From contig NZ_CP022347.1 in NCBI RefSeq assembly GCF_002238335.1, forward strand, positions 1,240,001-1,304,000: a DNA stretch of 64,000 bases, in the 5' to 3' direction. Of the stretch, positions 62,681 to 64,000 are shown piece by piece. The stretch's first letter is position 1; every line of letters starts with the position of its first letter. The stretch comes from Campylobacter avium LMG 24591. Lineage in GTDB: Bacteria; Campylobacterota; Campylobacteria; Campylobacterales; Campylobacteraceae. A program made the position numbers and the translations under genes. The notes under the pieces were generated by a model. That model was not told the origin of the DNA. It did not search any database and worked only from the letters and a program-made list of their open reading frames with translations.

Positions 62681-64000
62681 ATGGATGTATTTAAAAAATA
62701 TACAAGTGAAATTCAAGCAATTTTTAAGGCAAAAAATTACAATGAACACAGCTTTAGAACTTGTTTTGAAAATTTGCTTAATGAGCTAAAACCCAAAGAA
62801 ATAAAAATCATCCATGAACCAAAAAGCGAAAAAGGACAAGGTTCTATAAGACCTGATTTTAAAACTTATAAACTCATAGATAAAGAAAAAGAATTAAGTT
62901 ATAATCATTTAATAGGCTTTATAGAGTGTAAAAATTTAGATGCAGATTTAAATTTACATCTAAAAGGAAAACAACTTAGCAAATACTTGCAAATCTCGCC
63001 TAATATCATCTTTACAAACTATAAACGCTTTATACTTTTTTCTTTTGAAAAAGTTGTTTTTGATATTGACTTGCTTGATGATAGTTTAAATTTAAAAGAA
63101 CAAAACATAAGTGTATTTAAAAACCTTTTAAAAGCTTATTTTGATGATAATAATACTACTATCAAATCAAAACAAGAACTTGTTAAGGTTTTAAGCACAC
63201 AAAGTTTTTATTTAAGCAATGCTTTGAAAATTTCTTTTGATGAAAGCGATACTAATTCATCTTTTAAAAGTTTTTTTGAAAGGACTAAAGATACTTTTAA
63301 AAGCATAGAAAAGATAGGTTTAGAAGATAAAGAATTTGACAAAGAGTTTTGCGATATCCTAGCTCAAGCTATAGTGTATGGAATTTTTGTTTCTTATATA
63401 GAAAATGATGATTATGATTTAGAAAAAATCCCTATAGAAAATTTCATTTCATTTTTACCTAGCACTTTTAGAACTTTAAGTGAATTTGTGTATTTTGCTG
63501 TACCTTCTTTTTCTTTACCGCAAGATATTAAATACACTTTAGAAAATATCAAAAAAACTCTATCTTTGATAGATAAAATAGCTCTTTGTAGCATTTTAAA
63601 CCAAGACTTAGAAAGCATAAGTATATATTTGTATGAAGATTTTTTAAAAGCTTATGATGATCTAAGAGCTACACAAAAGCGTAAAGAAGGCGGTGTTTTT
63701 TATACTCCAAAAAGTGTAGTAGATATGATAGTTTCATCGCTTGATGAGCTTTTAAAAACTAAATTTAATAAAAATAAAGGCTTTAGCGATGAGAGTGTAA
63801 AAGTGCTTGATTTTGCCACAGGCACAGGGAGTTTTTTAGCTAGTGTTTTTGAAAAAATCATTTCTAAAGAAAGTGAAGTTTTTAAAAATGAAGCTATAAA
63901 AAATAAATTTTTAAAAGATATTTATGGTTTTGAACTTTCTTTTGTGCCTTATATTGTCGCAAGATTAAAACTAGGGCAAATTCTAAGAAAAAATGGTTTT
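62681..64000 (+). CDS. Type IIG-like restriction-modification enzyme, N-terminal 440 codons (3' end outside window)
   Basis: Open from ATG 62681 (behind AGGAAAAAAC) to the last base with no stop. The N-terminal nuclease-like part (about 1-150) shows RPDF with D59, then GFIECKN with E82 and K84, a PD-(D/E)xK pattern. A helical linker covers about 170-330. The N6-adenine methyltransferase part begins with GGVFYTPKSVVDMIV (near 347) and SAM motif I VLDFATGTGSFLASVF (near 375). Motif IV (NPPY) and target recognition lie beyond the edge. It is either a type IIG enzyme or a related fused RM protein. Confidence 0.88.
   Translation, partial: MDVFKKYTSEIQAIFKAKNYNEHSFRTCFENLLNELKPKEIKIIHEPKSEKGQGSIRPDFKTYKLIDKEKELSYNHLIGFIECKNLDADLNLHLKGKQLSKYLQISPNIIFTNYKRFILFSFEKVVFDIDLLDDSLNLKEQNISVFKNLLKAYFDDNNTTIKSKQELVKVLSTQSFYLSNALKISFDESDTNSSFKSFFERTKDTFKSIEKIGLEDKEFDKEFCDILAQAIVYGIFVSYIENDDYDLEKIPIENFISFLPSTFRTLSEFVYFAVPSFSLPQDIKYTLENIKKTLSLIDKIALCSILNQDLESISIYLYEDFLKAYDDLRATQKRKEGGVFYTPKSVVDMIVSSLDELLKTKFNKNKGFSDESVKVLDFATGTGSFLASVFEKIISKESEVFKNEAIKNKFLKDIYGFELSFVPYIVARLKLGQILRKNGF

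Overview
The window is a compact, AT-rich chromosomal segment from a Campylobacter species, probably close to the thermotolerant C. jejuni/upsaliensis group. Supporting markers are CiaB, the orphan regulator CosR, Cts transformation proteins, a CheB lacking a receiver domain, an epsilonproteobacterial flagellar layout with sigma54- and sigma28-type promoters, and a poly-G contingency tract. The species cannot be fixed from sequence alone. Coding density is very high. Many co-directional genes overlap by ATGA or GTGA, and several convergent pairs overlap at their stops. I see no rRNA, CRISPR array, insertion sequence or prophage, and no gene-free stretch longer than 300 bases.

Layout: 1-2428 is the end of a tryptophan operon (trpF cut by the window edge, trpB, trpA). 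2485-3994 holds a CheX-like gene, fliN and fliO. 3987-7077 (minus) holds Ppx/GppA, CosR and a PlsY with an unusual membrane extension. 7186-9905 encodes the competence ATPase CtsE and membrane protein CtsF. 9902-11272 (minus) is cheR and cheB. 11405-15873 is rpiB, a coiled-coil protein, apt, a DedA protein, pepA and ychF. 15870-21369 (minus) is a TSUP permease, a TIGR02757 protein and a flagellar operon read flgI-flgJ-flgM-flgN-flgK. Then come prs, a tandem pair of acyl-CoA thioesterases (one frameshifted) and ciaB.

25167-28860 (minus) is the most accessory-looking block: a sialidase-like beta-propeller protein, a membrane protein with an in-frame G9 tract, and an LTA-synthase-like sulfatase, all overlapping. 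It is followed by acpP-fabF-accA, a DUF3737 beta-helix protein and a PatB/MalY aminotransferase. 33661-45852 is a long plus-strand run: ftsE-ftsX-degenerate M23 protein, then pyrH-rpoZ-spoT-tyrS-nitronate monooxygenase-amiA-mnmC-DUF455. FtsEX, the degenerate LytM protein and AmiA together look like a division-linked peptidoglycan amidase pathway.

45845-50315 (minus) is cheY-prmA-ftsH-psd-pssA. A tRNA-Asn with a textbook promoter follows. 50607-56592 (minus) is rho-dnaX-glycosyltransferase-hemE-radical SAM. 56782-57807 is an unrecognised protein behind a sigma28-like promoter. The window ends with nifS-nifU (minus), then a sirtuin, a LysE exporter, dapE, and the first 440 codons of a fused restriction-methyltransferase that runs off the edge.
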